This document shows, one piece after another, positions 1 to 7,965 of a stretch of 64,000 nt of DNA. The position numbers and the translations under genes are program-made. The DNA comes from Salimicrobium humidisoli. Lineage in GTDB: Bacteria > Bacillota > Bacilli > Bacillales > Halobacillaceae. The stretch's first letter is position 1, and every line of letters begins with the position of its first letter. The DNA lies in the NCBI RefSeq assembly GCF_002295105.1, contig NZ_NSGH01000009.1, positions 46,125 through 110,124 on the forward strand, read 5' to 3'. A model generated the notes under the pieces. The model saw nothing but the letters and a program-made list of their open reading frames with translations. It was not told the DNA's origin and searched no databases.

Positions 1-1686
1 AAAAAGAGAGTGAGCAGAAAACTGTTTTTAGGTCTTATTTTATCTATTACTTTATTATTTGTTCTGGCCGCTTGTGGCGGGAACGGAGGAAGCGAATCTT
101 CCGGCGAAGGTTCGGAGGGTGATTCTTCGGAAGGTTCGGATTCCGGAAGTGATCAGTCCATTTCCTTCACTGCAAAGAGTGAGCTGCCGAGCATGGATCC
201 AAGTCTTATCACCGACTCCGTAGCTTTCCAGTGGGCGGGAGAGACATATGAAGGTCTCTATCGACTTGACGAAAACGGCGAACTGGCCGAAGGGATCGCT
301 AAAGATCATGAAGTATCCGAAGACGGTACTACGTGGACATTCAACCTCCGTGAAGACGCCAAGTGGGAAAATGGCGACCCGGTCACGGCTAACGACTTCG
401 TGTACGCCTGGCAGCGTGCCGTCACCCCGGATACCGGTTCTGAGTATGGACCTTATTTTCTCGGCGGCGTAGTGAAGAACGCTTCCGCTATCGCTGATGG
501 GGAAATGAAACCGGAAGAACTTGGCGTAAAAGCCGTCGACGATTATACGTTTGAAGTGAACCTGGAACAGCCTGTTCCTTACTTCGACAGCATGACTGTC
601 TTCATCACGTTCATGCCTCTCAATAAGAGTTACGTCGAAGAACAGGGTGACAGCTTCTCCACGGAAGCGGACAACACGCTTGCCAACGGTCCTTTCAAAA
701 TGACGGAATGGAGCCACGGAGAAGGATGGAAAGTCGTGAAGAACGAAAATTACTGGGATGCTGATGCTGTAGAACTGGAAGAGATCGACGTAAAAGTCAT
801 TAAGGAAACGTCCACAGCCGTCAATCTGTTCCAGTCGGGAGAACTCGACCAGGCTGAACTGAACGCTGAATTCGTGGATGAGTACCGCTCCTCCGAGCAT
901 TTCGAAGTAGTAGAAAACCCGTACCTGTACTTCTTCAAGTTCAATCAGGAACATGAAGTACTCGGTAATGCCGATGCCCGTAAAGCCATCTCCATGGCGA
1001 TTGACCGCAAGTCGCTTACGGATGTCATTTTGAACGACGGTTCCGTACCGGCTAATGGTTATGTACCTTCGAACTTTGTAACCGTACCCGGTTCGGACGG
1101 AAAAGATTTCCGCGAAGTACAGGGAGCCCTTGTCGGTCATGACGTAGACAAAGCGAAAGAACATTGGCAGAAAGCTCTGGAAGCACTCGGTAAGGACTCT
1201 GTGACTCTCGAACTGATGGGTGACGACACCGATTCTTCCCAGAACGCCATGGCTTACTACAAAGAACAGCTCGAGTCCAATCTTGAAGGTCTTTCCGTCA
1301 AGGTCGTGGAAGTACCGTTCAAAGAGCGCGTACGTCGTGATCAGGAAAGCGAATTCGAAATCGAAGCCGCTACCTGGGGCCCTGACTATGCCGATGCAAA
1401 CACGTATCTGAACATGTACCTTACCGATGGACAGAACAACAATATGAACTACTCAAGTGAAGAATATGACAGTCTCATCAACAAAGCGAATACGGAACTT
1501 GCACAGAAACCTGAAAAACGTTATGAAACATTCATGGAAGCAGAAAGTCTTCTTATCGAAGAAGATGCCGCTGTCGCTCCCCTTTACCAGGATGCGAAAT
1601 CACAACTGCTCCGCTCAAATATCGAAGGAGTTTTCCCTACAGCTACCGGGCCGAACTTCGAATTCAAATGGGCAAGCGTCAAATAA
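1..1686 (+). CDS. Oligopeptide ABC transporter substrate-binding lipoprotein (OppA-like, 5' end probably off window)
   Basis: This is an extracellular peptide-binding lipoprotein of the SBP_bac_5 family, which delivers oligopeptides to an Opp-type ABC importer. From a GTG at 10 it has a hydrophobic signal peptide ending in a lipobox (LAAC, Cys about residue 22), a Gly/Ser/Glu linker, then about 500 residues of typical binding-protein fold. The first nine bases also read in frame (Lys-Lys-Arg) and no ribosome-binding site precedes the GTG, so the true start is probably upstream of the window. No permease or ATPase gene follows; a terminator comes straight after. They may lie upstream, or this may be a stand-alone receptor. 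The family is clear; the peptide specificity is not. Confidence 0.9.
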   Translation, partial: KKRVSRKLFLGLILSITLLFVLAACGGNGGSESSGEGSEGDSSEGSDSGSDQSISFTAKSELPSMDPSLITDSVAFQWAGETYEGLYRLDENGELAEGIAKDHEVSEDGTTWTFNLREDAKWENGDPVTANDFVYAWQRAVTPDTGSEYGPYFLGGVVKNASAIADGEMKPEELGVKAVDDYTFEVNLEQPVPYFDSMTVFITFMPLNKSYVEEQGDSFSTEADNTLANGPFKMTEWSHGEGWKVVKNENYWDADAVELEEIDVKVIKETSTAVNLFQSGELDQAELNAEFVDEYRSSEHFEVVENPYLYFFKFNQEHEVLGNADARKAISMAIDRKSLTDVILNDGSVPANGYVPSNFVTVPGSDGKDFREVQGALVGHDVDKAKEHWQKALEALGKDSVTLELMGDDTDSSQNAMAYYKEQLESNLEGLSVKVVEVPFKERVRRDQESEFEIEAATWGPDYADANTYLNMYLTDGQNNNMNYSSEEYDSLINKANTELAQKPEKRYETFMEAESLLIEEDAAVAPLYQDAKSQLLRSNIEGVFPTATGPNFEFKWASVK

Positions 1687-1705
1687 TTGCATAAACGTAT
1701 GAAAG

Positions 1706-1734
1706 CCTTGCAGAAGTCTCTGCAAGGTTTTTTT
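1706..1734 (+). terminator. Rho-independent terminator after oppA-like gene
   Basis: A perfect 9-bp stem (1706-1714 with 1719-1727) with a 4-nt loop is followed by seven T residues. It lies 20 nt after the stop codon. Confidence 0.9.
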
Positions 1735-1763
1735 ACTGTCTCTCCGGTCCTTTTGCCTTTTCA

Positions 1764-1792
1764 TTGAAAAAAAACCTTATTTTATGTATAGT
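1764..1792 (+). promoter_or_regulatory. Predicted sigma-A promoter of the YczE-like gene
   Basis: TTGAAA at 1764-1769 and TATAGT at 1787-1792 are separated by 17 nt, just upstream of the start at 1823. Confidence 0.65.
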
Positions 1793-1822
1793 AGCATGAT
1801 ACGTATAAAGGAGGGATGCACA

Positions 1823-2458
1823 GTGAAACGGATTTATCAGCGGGCCGGGTACTATTTTTCCGGACTGCTCATACTCACTCTCGGCATCTCTCTCACGGTT
1901 CTCGGCGGACTGGGAACTTCCCCCTTCGACGCGCTGCTCGTCGGTTTGTATCGTACCGTCGGCCTGACGATCGGCAGTTGGGAAATCGTCGTCGGTATTT
2001 CGATGATTATTTTCAACGCGGTGGCCGAGAAAAGACGCCCCGAAATGCTCGCCATCGTCACTTCTCTCATTACCGGGGCCGGAATCGACTTCTGGGTCTT
2101 TACGCTGGAGGGGATCGTCACTCCGGAAAGTGTATGGCTGCAGAGTATTGTATTCTTTCTCGGTATGGTAATCTCGGCGCTCGGCATCTCCATTAACCTG
2201 CAGGCGGACTTCGCTCCCATCCCGTTTGACCGGATGATGCTCGTCATCCATAACCTTACCGGATGGAACGTAACGATATCCCGTGCTGCCATCAGCGTCG
2301 TACTCGTCCTTTTCGCTCTTTATTTCAACGGGGCTGTAGGAGTCGGTACCATTATCATTATGCTTTTCAGTGGCGTATTCATCCAGTATTTCATGGGCTG
2401 GATCCAGCGTTTCGACCGTACCCTCCTCTCCAAAGAACAGCAGAAAATCCAGTACTAA
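1823..2458 (+). CDS. YczE/YyaS/YitT-family integral membrane protein
   Basis: This is a 211-residue polytopic membrane protein of the YczE/YyaS family, with about five hydrophobic segments and the typical early GLGTSPFDAL motif. Family members are poorly characterised; YczE in B. subtilis has been linked to antibiotic (bacillaene/surfactin-type) production, so no substrate can be assigned. I chose the GTG at 1823 because AAAGGAGGG (1808-1815) lies at ideal distance; the frame is open further upstream but without a ribosome-binding site and into the promoter. It is a single-gene unit between its own promoter and a bidirectional terminator, and it is transcribed toward the origin, against most neighbours. 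Confidence 0.8.
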   Translation: MKRIYQRAGYYFSGLLILTLGISLTVLGGLGTSPFDALLVGLYRTVGLTIGSWEIVVGISMIIFNAVAEKRRPEMLAIVTSLITGAGIDFWVFTLEGIVTPESVWLQSIVFFLGMVISALGISINLQADFAPIPFDRMMLVIHNLTGWNVTISRAAISVVLVLFALYFNGAVGVGTIIIMLFSGVFIQYFMGWIQRFDRTLLSKEQQKIQY

Positions 2459-2502
2459 AAAAACCGGACCGTCAGGGCACCCCTGGCAGTCCGGTTTTCT
2501 TT
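2457..2502. terminator. Bidirectional terminator between YczE-like gene and YceI
   Basis: A 10-bp stem (2460-2469 with 2489-2498) has A and T runs on either side, so it can end both convergent transcripts. Confidence 0.8.
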
Positions 2503-2513
2503 ACTAATTTGCT

Positions 2514-3041
2514 TTATTCTACGATGAATTCGAAGTTTCCTGTGAATTTCACGTCGCGGCCGAGCATTACGCCACCGGTTTCAAGCGGTGCGTTGAACGC
2601 TACGCCGTATGCTTCACGGTTGATTTTTCCTTCCACGTCGAAGCCGGCTACGGTGCTGCCGTCCATCGGGCTTTTCGAAGTCCCGTTGTATTCAACAGTG
2701 AATGTTTCTTCGTTGGTGACACCTTTCATCGTGAAGTCACCTGTGAACTTGTATTCATCATCAGAGATTTTCTCGATTTTTTTACTTACGAACTCGAGGT
2801 TCGGATGGTTTTCCGCTTCAAAGAAATCTCCGTTTTTCAGGTGATTGTCACGGTCTTTTTGTCCTGTGTCGATGGATTCAACCGGAATCACTACTTTAAC
2901 AGAAGCATTCTCCAAATCTTCAATACTTCCTTCGAACTCAACGTCGAAGTTTTGGAAAGTACCCTTTGCTTTGGATACCATCATGTGTTTAATCTGAAAA
3001 TCAAGACTGCTGTGAACTTTGTCTAGTGCTATGCTTGTCAT
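2514..3041 (-). CDS. YceI family protein
   Basis: This 175-residue protein belongs to the YceI family, whose members form a lipocalin-like beta barrel that binds isoprenoid or other amphipathic ligands such as polyprenyl quinones. The start is the ATG at 3041, preceded by GGAGGT. There is no signal peptide, so this copy is predicted to be cytoplasmic, unlike the periplasmic E. coli protein. The core pattern is seen in the N-terminal hexad (VHSSLDFQIKHMMVSKAKG), the central DNHLKNGDFFE stretch, and the C-terminal VMLGRDVKFTGNFEF. The gene is monocistronic and its promoter is overlapped by two palindromes matching the MhqR operator, implying induction by quinones or electrophiles. That regulation is inferred, not shown. 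Confidence 0.9.
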   Translation of the reverse strand: MTSIALDKVHSSLDFQIKHMMVSKAKGTFQNFDVEFEGSIEDLENASVKVVIPVESIDTGQKDRDNHLKNGDFFEAENHPNLEFVSKKIEKISDDEYKFTGDFTMKGVTNEETFTVEYNGTSKSPMDGSTVAGFDVEGKINREAYGVAFNAPLETGGVMLGRDVKFTGNFEFIVE

Positions 3042-3055
3042 TGTTATACCTCCAA

Positions 3056-3073
3056 TATTTCGAATCTGAGATA
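3056..3073. promoter_or_regulatory. MhqR-type operator 2 downstream of the yceI -10
   Basis: TATTTCGAATCTGAGATA matches 15 of 18 positions of the same box. It starts 33 bp from operator 1, about three helical turns, so both sites face the same side of the DNA. Confidence 0.6.
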
Positions 3074-3102
3074 ATTATAAAACATATTTATCTCGAATGC
3101 AA
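3074..3102 (-). promoter_or_regulatory. Predicted sigma-A promoter of yceI
   Basis: On the minus strand TTGCAT (3097-3102) and a perfect TATAAT (3074-3079) are 17 nt apart. The -35 lies inside one MhqR-like palindrome, and the second palindrome abuts the -10. Confidence 0.8.
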
Positions 3103-3106
3103 GATA
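3089..3106. promoter_or_regulatory. MhqR-type operator 1 overlapping the yceI -35
   Basis: TATCTCGAATGCAAGATA matches 16 of 18 positions of the MhqR box recalled from B. subtilis (tATCTcgaAtTCgAGATa). It covers the -35 hexamer. Confidence 0.65.
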
Positions 3107-3152
3107 TTTTTAAAGATTTTTTTATCCAAAAAAAGAAGACGTCTGTCTCCTT

Positions 3153-3452
3153 TCAATACAGGGCTTCCTGTTCACTGGTAAGCTTGTACACACGGGGAAT
3201 TACGAAAATCATCAGGATGAAAAATAAAACGAACAGCATCGTAATCGACCATGAAAGCGGAAGATCGAACAGTGCCTGAGCGATAAGAATAAGAAACACG
3301 AGCATCATGTACATGCTGCCACGCTTCCTCGATTTAGCCGTCACGTACTGCATCGTTCCGCACGAAGGACACGTGCCTCTCGCCTGTACGGAAAGTTTTC
3401 TCCATACGTCTCTCCGCCTCCACCTGTAGCCGCAATGATCACAAATCGGCAC
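3153..3452 (-). CDS. Small membrane protein with N-terminal CXXC...CXXC zinc ribbon (TIGR04104-type)
   Basis: This 99-residue protein begins with a four-cysteine zinc ribbon (C4, C7, C28, C31), a basic stretch and then two transmembrane helices at about residues 47-65 and 69-87. It resembles the cxxc_20_cxxc group of small Bacillales proteins, whose function is unknown. The start is a GTG at 3452 with GGGGGAG seven bases upstream. It is a lone gene between the yceI control region and the rpsR terminator. The ribbon faces the cytoplasm if the basic residues follow the positive-inside rule. I cannot assign a role. Confidence 0.75.
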   Translation of the reverse strand: MPICDHCGYRWRRRDVWRKLSVQARGTCPSCGTMQYVTAKSRKRGSMYMMLVFLILIAQALFDLPLSWSITMLFVLFFILMIFVIPRVYKLTSEQEALY

Positions 3453-3504
3453 CTTTTCTCCCCCTTTGTTGACTATCTTTCTCTCAAGAATAACAAAATT
3501 CCAT

Positions 3505-3542
3505 AAAAAAATCTCCCGACTCTTCGAGAAAAGTCGGGAGAT
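3505..3542 (-). terminator. Terminator of the rpsF-ssb-rpsR operon
   Basis: An 11-bp stem (3511-3521 with 3532-3542) is followed on the minus strand by a run of seven T residues, directly after the rpsR stop. Confidence 0.9.
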
Positions 3543-3553
3543 TCCGTCTGCTA

Positions 3554-3778
3554 CTATTCTGTGGAATAAGGAAGCAGAGCCATTTGACGGGAGCGTTTGA
3601 TAGCTTTCGTCAATTTACGCTGATATTTTGCAGACGTTCCTGTTACCCGGCGAGGAAGGATCTTCCCACGCTCAGAGATGAAACGTTTAAGCAGCTCAGT
3701 GTCTTTGTAATCGATATGGGTTATGCCATTTGCTGTGAAATAACAAACCTTCTTACGTCTACGTCCACGACGTGCCAT
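3554..3778 (-). CDS. rpsR: 30S ribosomal protein S18
   Basis: Small-subunit protein S18 (74 residues) binds next to S6 on the platform of the 30S subunit. The sequence has the Arg/Lys-rich start ([12 protein letters not shown]) and the highly conserved core around residues 30-55 ([20 protein letters not shown]). It is the last gene of rpsF-ssb-rpsR, 47 nt after ssb, and is followed by a strong terminator. A single cysteine remains, so this is not a zinc-ribbon paralogue. Autoregulation together with S6 through the rpsF leader is expected from other bacteria. Confidence 0.97.
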   Translation of the reverse strand: MARRGRRRKKVCYFTANGITHIDYKDTELLKRFISERGKILPRRVTGTSAKYQRKLTKAIKRSRQMALLPYSTE

Positions 3779-3825
3779 ATGCGTTCACTCCTTTTCATTT
3801 AGAATTTGTAAAGAGTACCGTACTC

Positions 3826-4308
3826 TTAGAATGGTAGATCATCATCCGATATGTCAATAGGTTCCCCGTCATCTGCGAACGGGTCATCATTTTTTGACTG
3901 TCCGTAATTACCTTGTGATGGTTGGTTCTGATTGCCCTGGTATCCTGAAGACTGATTGCTGCGGGAACTTTGTCCGCCGCCGGAACTGCCTTTTGATTCC
4001 AGAAACTGGACGCTGTCGGCTACGACTTCCGTAACAAACACACGACGACCTTCTTTGTTATCGAAGCTCCGGGTCTGCAACCGTCCGTCTACACCGACCT
4101 GACTGCCTTTACTCATAAAGTTCGCCAGGTTTTCCGCTGCTCTTCTCCATACGACGCAGTTAATGAAATCCGCATCGTTGTTTCCCTGGTTGTTGGAAAA
4201 CGGGCGATTTACAGCGATGGTGAAATTAGCGACAGCTACACCATTCGGTGTATAGCGCAAATCAGGATCCTTCGTTAACCTGCCGACTAAAACGACACGA
4301 TTCAACAT
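3826..4308 (-). CDS. ssb: Single-stranded DNA-binding protein
   Basis: SSB (160 residues) coats single-stranded DNA in replication, recombination and repair. Residues 1-105 form the OB fold, starting [21 protein letters not shown] disordered Gly/Gln/Ser-rich linker follows, and the acidic tip DDDLPF recruits partner proteins such as PriA and RecO. The length and tip match SsbA, the essential replicative form in Bacillus, rather than the competence paralogue SsbB. It lies between rpsF (12 nt upstream) and rpsR in the conserved operon, so it is transcribed from the rpsF promoter. Confidence 0.97.
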   Translation of the reverse strand: MLNRVVLVGRLTKDPDLRYTPNGVAVANFTIAVNRPFSNNQGNNDADFINCVVWRRAAENLANFMSKGSQVGVDGRLQTRSFDNKEGRRVFVTEVVADSVQFLESKGSSGGGQSSRSNQSSGYQGNQNQPSQGNYGQSKNDDPFADDGEPIDISDDDLPF

Positions 4309-4320
4309 CAGACCACCCCT

Positions 4321-4611
4321 TTATTGATCGTCTTCGCGTACAGCGATATGACGAATAATATCATCAGAGAACTTAGCCTGGCGATCAAATTCATTGATAG
4401 CGTCAGCTGTTCCTTTGAAATTGACTGTTACATAGATACCGTCGCGATAATCTTTGATTTCGTGGAAAAGGCGACGTTTACCCATTTCTTTTGTCTCATC
4501 AATCTCCGCACCGTTCTCAGAAAGGATATTGTTGAAGCGTTCTTTGACAGAAGTCTTCGCATCCTCCTCAATATCCGGGCGGATGATGTACATGATTTCG
4601 TAATTTCTCAT
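4321..4611 (-). CDS. rpsF: 30S ribosomal protein S6
   Basis: Small-subunit protein S6 (96 residues) pairs with S18 on 16S rRNA. The start [16 protein letters not shown] and the central [14 protein letters not shown] and YVTVNF stretches are diagnostic. The ATG at 4611 follows AGGAGGTG. It is the first gene of rpsF-ssb-rpsR. A hairpin with the CCG bulge of S6:S18-binding leaders lies in the 5' untranslated region, so feedback control by the S6:S18 complex is likely. Confidence 0.97.
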   Translation of the reverse strand: MRNYEIMYIIRPDIEEDAKTSVKERFNNILSENGAEIDETKEMGKRRLFHEIKDYRDGIYVTVNFKGTADAINEFDRQAKFSDDIIRHIAVREDDQ

Positions 4612-4632
4612 CCGTGTTCACCTCCTTATGGA

Positions 4633-4663
4633 CTTAGCGGCCTTCTGCTCTGCAAAAGGCAAG
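4633..4663 (-). promoter_or_regulatory. rpsF leader hairpin, S6:S18-binding type
   Basis: On the minus strand an 8-bp inner stem (CCUUUUGC with GCAGAAGG) sits on a short outer stem, with an unpaired CCG on the 3' side between them. This is the arrangement described for S6:S18 leader RNAs. It ends about 10 nt before the rpsF ribosome-binding site. Confidence 0.6.
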
Positions 4664-4695
4664 GAGTAATCGTATATTATTACTCACAGCTAGTT

Positions 4696-4724
4696 ATAAT
4701 ACCATAATTCCTGATTTTTTGCAA
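4696..4724 (-). promoter_or_regulatory. Predicted promoter of rpsF-ssb-rpsR
   Basis: TTGCAA (4719-4724) and TATTAT (4696-4701) on the minus strand are spaced by 17 nt, upstream of the S6:S18 leader hairpin. Confidence 0.7.
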
Positions 4725-4731
4725 CCATCAC

Positions 4732-5829
4732 TTAAACATTGAATCGGAAGTGAATGACGTCTCCGTCTTTTACGATATACTCTTTACCTTCTAAACGTAC
4801 TTTACCGTTTTCCTTGGCTTTCGCCATGGAACCGCCTTCGATGAGATCTTCATATGACACGGTTTCGGCTTTGATGAACCCTTTTTCGAAATCGGTGTGG
4901 ATGATTCCTGCCGCCTGCGGAGCAGTCATCCCTTTGCGGAAGGTCCACGCCCGGACTTCTTCCTCCCCGGCTGTAAAGTAAGTGGCGAGCCCAAGAAGGT
5001 TGTACGTCGCTTTGATGAGCTGGTCGAGACCGGCTTCGGCTATTCCCAGGTCTTCGAGGAATTCCGCTCTTTCCTCCCCTTCAAGCTCGGCGATTTCCGA
5101 TTCGATTTTTGCACAGATGGTGATGACTTCTGCATCTTCTTTCTCCGCGAATTCACGAATGCGTTTCACGTTTTCGTTTTCGGCTTCCCCGATTTCATCC
5201 TCTGCGACGTTCGCTACGTAAAGAATCGGTTTTGCCGTAAGCAGGTGCAGTCCTTTCCGGTACTTCTCCTGTTCTTTCGAAAGCTCCAGGGCGCGGGCCG
5301 GCTGTTCGGATTCAAGTGCTTCTTTCAGACGGGTGAGTACATCTTTCTCGGCGAGCGCTTCTTTGTCTTTCTGTCTCGCCATTTTCTCCACGCGGTCGAG
5401 ACGTTTGTTGATTGTCTCAAGATCGGCAAGAATCAGCTCCAGATTGATGGTTTCAATGTCCGAAATCGGATCGACCCGACCGGAGACGTGAGTCACTTCA
5501 TCGTCTTCAAAAGCACGGACTACATGACAGATCGCATCCACCTGACGAATGTGGGAGAGGAACTGGTTACCAAGTCCTTCCCCTTTACTGGCTCCTTCGA
5601 CGATGCCGGCGATATCCGTAAATTCAAAAGCAGTGGGGGTCGTTTTTTTCGGATTCACAAGTTCCGTAAGCTTCTGCAGACGGGCGTCCGGAACTTCCAC
5701 GATGCCGACGTTCGGGTCGATCGTTGCGAACGGATAGTTCGCAGAGACGGCTCCCGCCTGTGTAATTGCGTTAAATAGCGTAGACTTTCCGACGTTCGGT
5801 AAGCCTGCGATTCCTGCTGTTAGTGCCAT
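4732..5829 (-). CDS. ychF: Redox-regulated ATPase YchF (OLA1 family)
   Basis: This is a ribosome-associated P-loop NTPase of 365 residues in the Obg/YchF family. The P-loop GLPNVGKSTLF is at residues 8-18, switch II is DIAGIVEGASKGEGLGN, and a coiled-coil insertion and a C-terminal TGS domain follow. The base-recognition motif is NVAE instead of NKxD, which in this family shifts preference from GTP to ATP. The ATG at 5829 has a GGAGG site. It lies just upstream of rpsF with a separate promoter between them, matching the position of yyaF in B. subtilis. Known homologues modulate translation and stress responses. Confidence 0.96.
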   Translation of the reverse strand: MALTAGIAGLPNVGKSTLFNAITQAGAVSANYPFATIDPNVGIVEVPDARLQKLTELVNPKKTTPTAFEFTDIAGIVEGASKGEGLGNQFLSHIRQVDAICHVVRAFEDDEVTHVSGRVDPISDIETINLELILADLETINKRLDRVEKMARQKDKEALAEKDVLTRLKEALESEQPARALELSKEQEKYRKGLHLLTAKPILYVANVAEDEIGEAENENVKRIREFAEKEDAEVITICAKIESEIAELEGEERAEFLEDLGIAEAGLDQLIKATYNLLGLATYFTAGEEEVRAWTFRKGMTAPQAAGIIHTDFEKGFIKAETVSYEDLIEGGSMAKAKENGKVRLEGKEYIVKDGDVIHFRFNV

Positions 5830-5973
5830 TTAGGTTTTCCTCCTTAGAGACTTTGCGCATATGTCATACCAATTATAGATAGTACTCTCCAAAATAACAA
5901 CCGATAGAAAAGGAAAAAAGAGTCCTCACTATCGGCTGAAATAAATGATTTTCCTCTATGAAAATTTCTGTAT

Positions 5974-5989
5974 TGTTCCACGTGAAACA
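5974..5989. other. parS site (perfect match)
   Basis: TGTTCCACGTGAAACA is identical to the B. subtilis parS consensus bound by Spo0J/ParB. It lies in the gap between the DUF951 gene and ychF, about 2 kb from spo0J. Confidence 0.95.
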
Positions 5990-5990
5990 G

Positions 5991-6185
5991 TCAGTCTTCG
6001 GCTTTCACCAGTACTTTCTTCATCTTTTTGTTGAATTCGCGGCGGGGGACCATTACACTGTGCCCGCATCCTTCACATTTAATACGGATGTCCGCGCCCA
6101 TTCTGATGATCTTCCACCGGTTCTCCCCGCACGGATGAGCTTTTTTCATTTCCACAATATCATTCAACTTATACTCTTTCTCCAC
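5991..6185 (-). CDS. DUF951 family small zinc-binding protein (YyzM-like)
   Basis: This 64-residue protein of the DUF951 family (YyzM in B. subtilis) has the conserved pattern HPCGENRW (Cys19) and KCEGCG (Cys37, Cys40), suggesting a small metal-binding fold. Its function is unknown. I chose the GTG at 6185, with AGGAGGGG upstream, because it gives the family-typical start MEKEYKLNDIVEMKKAHPCG; a longer frame exists but adds unrelated sequence from mscS. The start overlaps the end of mscS by 17 nt, so the two are probably translationally coupled. A perfect parS site lies one base beyond the stop codon. Confidence 0.85.
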   Translation of the reverse strand: MEKEYKLNDIVEMKKAHPCGENRWKIIRMGADIRIKCEGCGHSVMVPRREFNKKMKKVLVKAED

Positions 6186-7050
6186 CTTGCACCCCTCCTG
6201 TACCTTCTCGTGAATACATAACAATACGAGGGAACGGAATTTCGATTCCTTCCTCATCAAGACGCAGTTTCACTTCCTTCCTGATCGCCCTTCCGACAGG
6301 CCAGTGTTCCATCGGCAGCGTCTCGGCGAAAATACGCAACGTGATCTCAGAAGGCGCCAAGTCCACGACCCCCAGTATTTCAGGCGTGGAAATCATGCTG
6401 CTGTAGCGGGAAGGCATCTCTTTAAGGAGCTCATTGATTACCTGCTCCGCTCTCTCGAAATCACTCTCATAGGCCACTTTCACATCGACGATCGCAGCAG
6501 CATTGTCGATGGAATAGTTCGTCACCTGTGTAATGTTACCGTTCGGAATGATATGGATTTCGCCTCCCCAGCTTTTCACTTTGCTGGTCCGGAGTCCGAT
6601 TTCTATTACGAACCCTTCCACACCGGCTGTTCCGATGAAATCCCCGACAGAGAACTGGTCTTCGAAAATGATGAAGAATCCGCTGATAATATCCCGGACC
6701 AGGTTCTGGGCACCGAAACCGATCGCAAGACCCGCGACCCCGGCTCCGGCGATCAAGGCTCCCACGTTTATGGAAAACGTCTCAAGAATCATCACGAGAG
6801 CTGTGAAATACACGACGTAGATCAGCGTATTTTTGGACAGCTTCGTAAGCGTCGTCTCCCGTCGTGCAGAAATGCGGAAAGGACCTTTTTTCCTTCTGCC
6901 GTAAAACTGATCGATAATCTTCGTTCCTACTTTAATTACTACCGTTGCAAGTATTACGATGAAAATGACCTGGAGTATCGCTTCCCCTAATCTGATCCAG
7001 AGTTCAGGGTTCATCAGAGCCTCTTTCCATATATTCCAGGTTTCTTCCAC
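6169..7050 (-). CDS. Small-conductance mechanosensitive channel (MscS family)
   Basis: This 293-residue channel opens under membrane tension to release osmolytes during osmotic downshock. It has an N-terminal membrane helix, a second pair of helices, the pore-lining TM3 with small residues (GAGVAGLAIGFGAQNLVRD), then the FEDQFSVGDFI beta domain and a C-terminal alpha/beta domain. I prefer the GTG at 7050 because GGAGAAGGAG ends five bases before it; another GTG at 7080 adds ten residues but has a poor ribosome-binding site. It resembles the short YkuT-type channel. It overlaps the DUF951 gene downstream. Confidence 0.9.
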   Translation of the reverse strand: MEETWNIWKEALMNPELWIRLGEAILQVIFIVILATVVIKVGTKIIDQFYGRRKKGPFRISARRETTLTKLSKNTLIYVVYFTALVMILETFSINVGALIAGAGVAGLAIGFGAQNLVRDIISGFFIIFEDQFSVGDFIGTAGVEGFVIEIGLRTSKVKSWGGEIHIIPNGNITQVTNYSIDNAAAIVDVKVAYESDFERAEQVINELLKEMPSRYSSMISTPEILGVVDLAPSEITLRIFAETLPMEHWPVGRAIRKEVKLRLDEEGIEIPFPRIVMYSREGTGGVQGGERV

Positions 7051-7168
7051 AGTTTCTCCTTCTCCGTTCAACGCCTTCACCTCTTTCTCTGTTCTGCTTC
7101 TGTTTTATTATAAATGTATGAAAAATACACAGGGAAGTAAAGAAAGGTGCAGCCCTCTCTTTCTTCAA

Positions 7169-7873
7169 TCAGAAAAGCTGCTGGATATAAAGGATGACCC
7201 CCACCATGACGAGGGCAGGTAAGAGGTTCGCTACACGTATTTTGGTGACATTAAGGATGTTCAGCCCGATTGCCACAATCATAAGACCTCCGGTAGCGGT
7301 CATGTCCGTTATAAACAGATCAAGCATCTGCTCAGGCACCCACCGGTTTATCTGCGTAGCAAGCAAGGCGATACTTCCTTCATAAAGGACGACCGGGATG
7401 ACGGAGAAGATCACTCCCACCCCGAACGTAGAGGTCAGCACGACGGCTACGAAACCGTCGATGATGCCTTTCGTGATGAGCACCTCGTGATCGTTCCTCA
7501 ATCCCCCGTCCAGCGCTCCGATTACGGACAAAGCCCCTATTACGAAGATGAGGGAAGCCGTGATGAAAGCTTCGGCAAGTCCTGTCTGGGAACCCGATTT
7601 CATGAATTTCCGCTCCAGCCACTTTCCGAACGCCTCCAGCCGGTCTTCCAGATGAAGGGCTTCACCGATAATCGCTCCTGACAGAAGGCTTAAAAGAACG
7701 ATTACGATACTGTTCACTTCGAACCCCATCTGCAGCCCGATCAGTATGACGGCAAGGCCGACGCCGTTCATGACCGTCTCTTTGAAAGTTGCCGGAATCT
7801 TCGTAAAGAAAAGACCGACAAGTGTTCCTCCCACGATACATATTCCGTTGATTATCGTCCCCAGCAGTACCAT
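7169..7873 (-). CDS. DUF554 family membrane protein (YdfK/YqgA-like)
   Basis: This is a 234-residue polytopic membrane protein of the DUF554 family, opening with the typical MVLLGTIINGICIVGGTLVG. About seven hydrophobic segments are visible and the C-terminal LMIVAIGLNIL and VRVANLLPALV-like stretches are family hallmarks. Homologues are possible transporters with no proven substrate. I start at the ATG at 7873, preceded by GAAGAAGGGG, rather than a GTG 21 nt upstream that lacks a site. It lies between spo0J and mscS on the same strand, with about 120 nt on each side. Confidence 0.88.
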   Translation of the reverse strand: MVLLGTIINGICIVGGTLVGLFFTKIPATFKETVMNGVGLAVILIGLQMGFEVNSIVIVLLSLLSGAIIGEALHLEDRLEAFGKWLERKFMKSGSQTGLAEAFITASLIFVIGALSVIGALDGGLRNDHEVLITKGIIDGFVAVVLTSTFGVGVIFSVIPVVLYEGSIALLATQINRWVPEQMLDLFITDMTATGGLMIVAIGLNILNVTKIRVANLLPALVMVGVILYIQQLF

Positions 7874-7965
7874 ATTTTCCCCTTCTTCCTGCACGAAACC
7901 GTAAAAAGTAATGCCGTCCCCCTCCCCGACTGTCCGGAAAAGGAAACGACAGTTACTGTTCTTTA

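Noticed and set aside
55..1164. Long open frame on the minus strand over the peptide-binding gene
   Set aside because: It is antisense to a clear lipoprotein gene, has no ribosome-binding site and no recognisable motif. Similar long shadows lie opposite gyrB, gyrA, guaB, acsA and dnaX.
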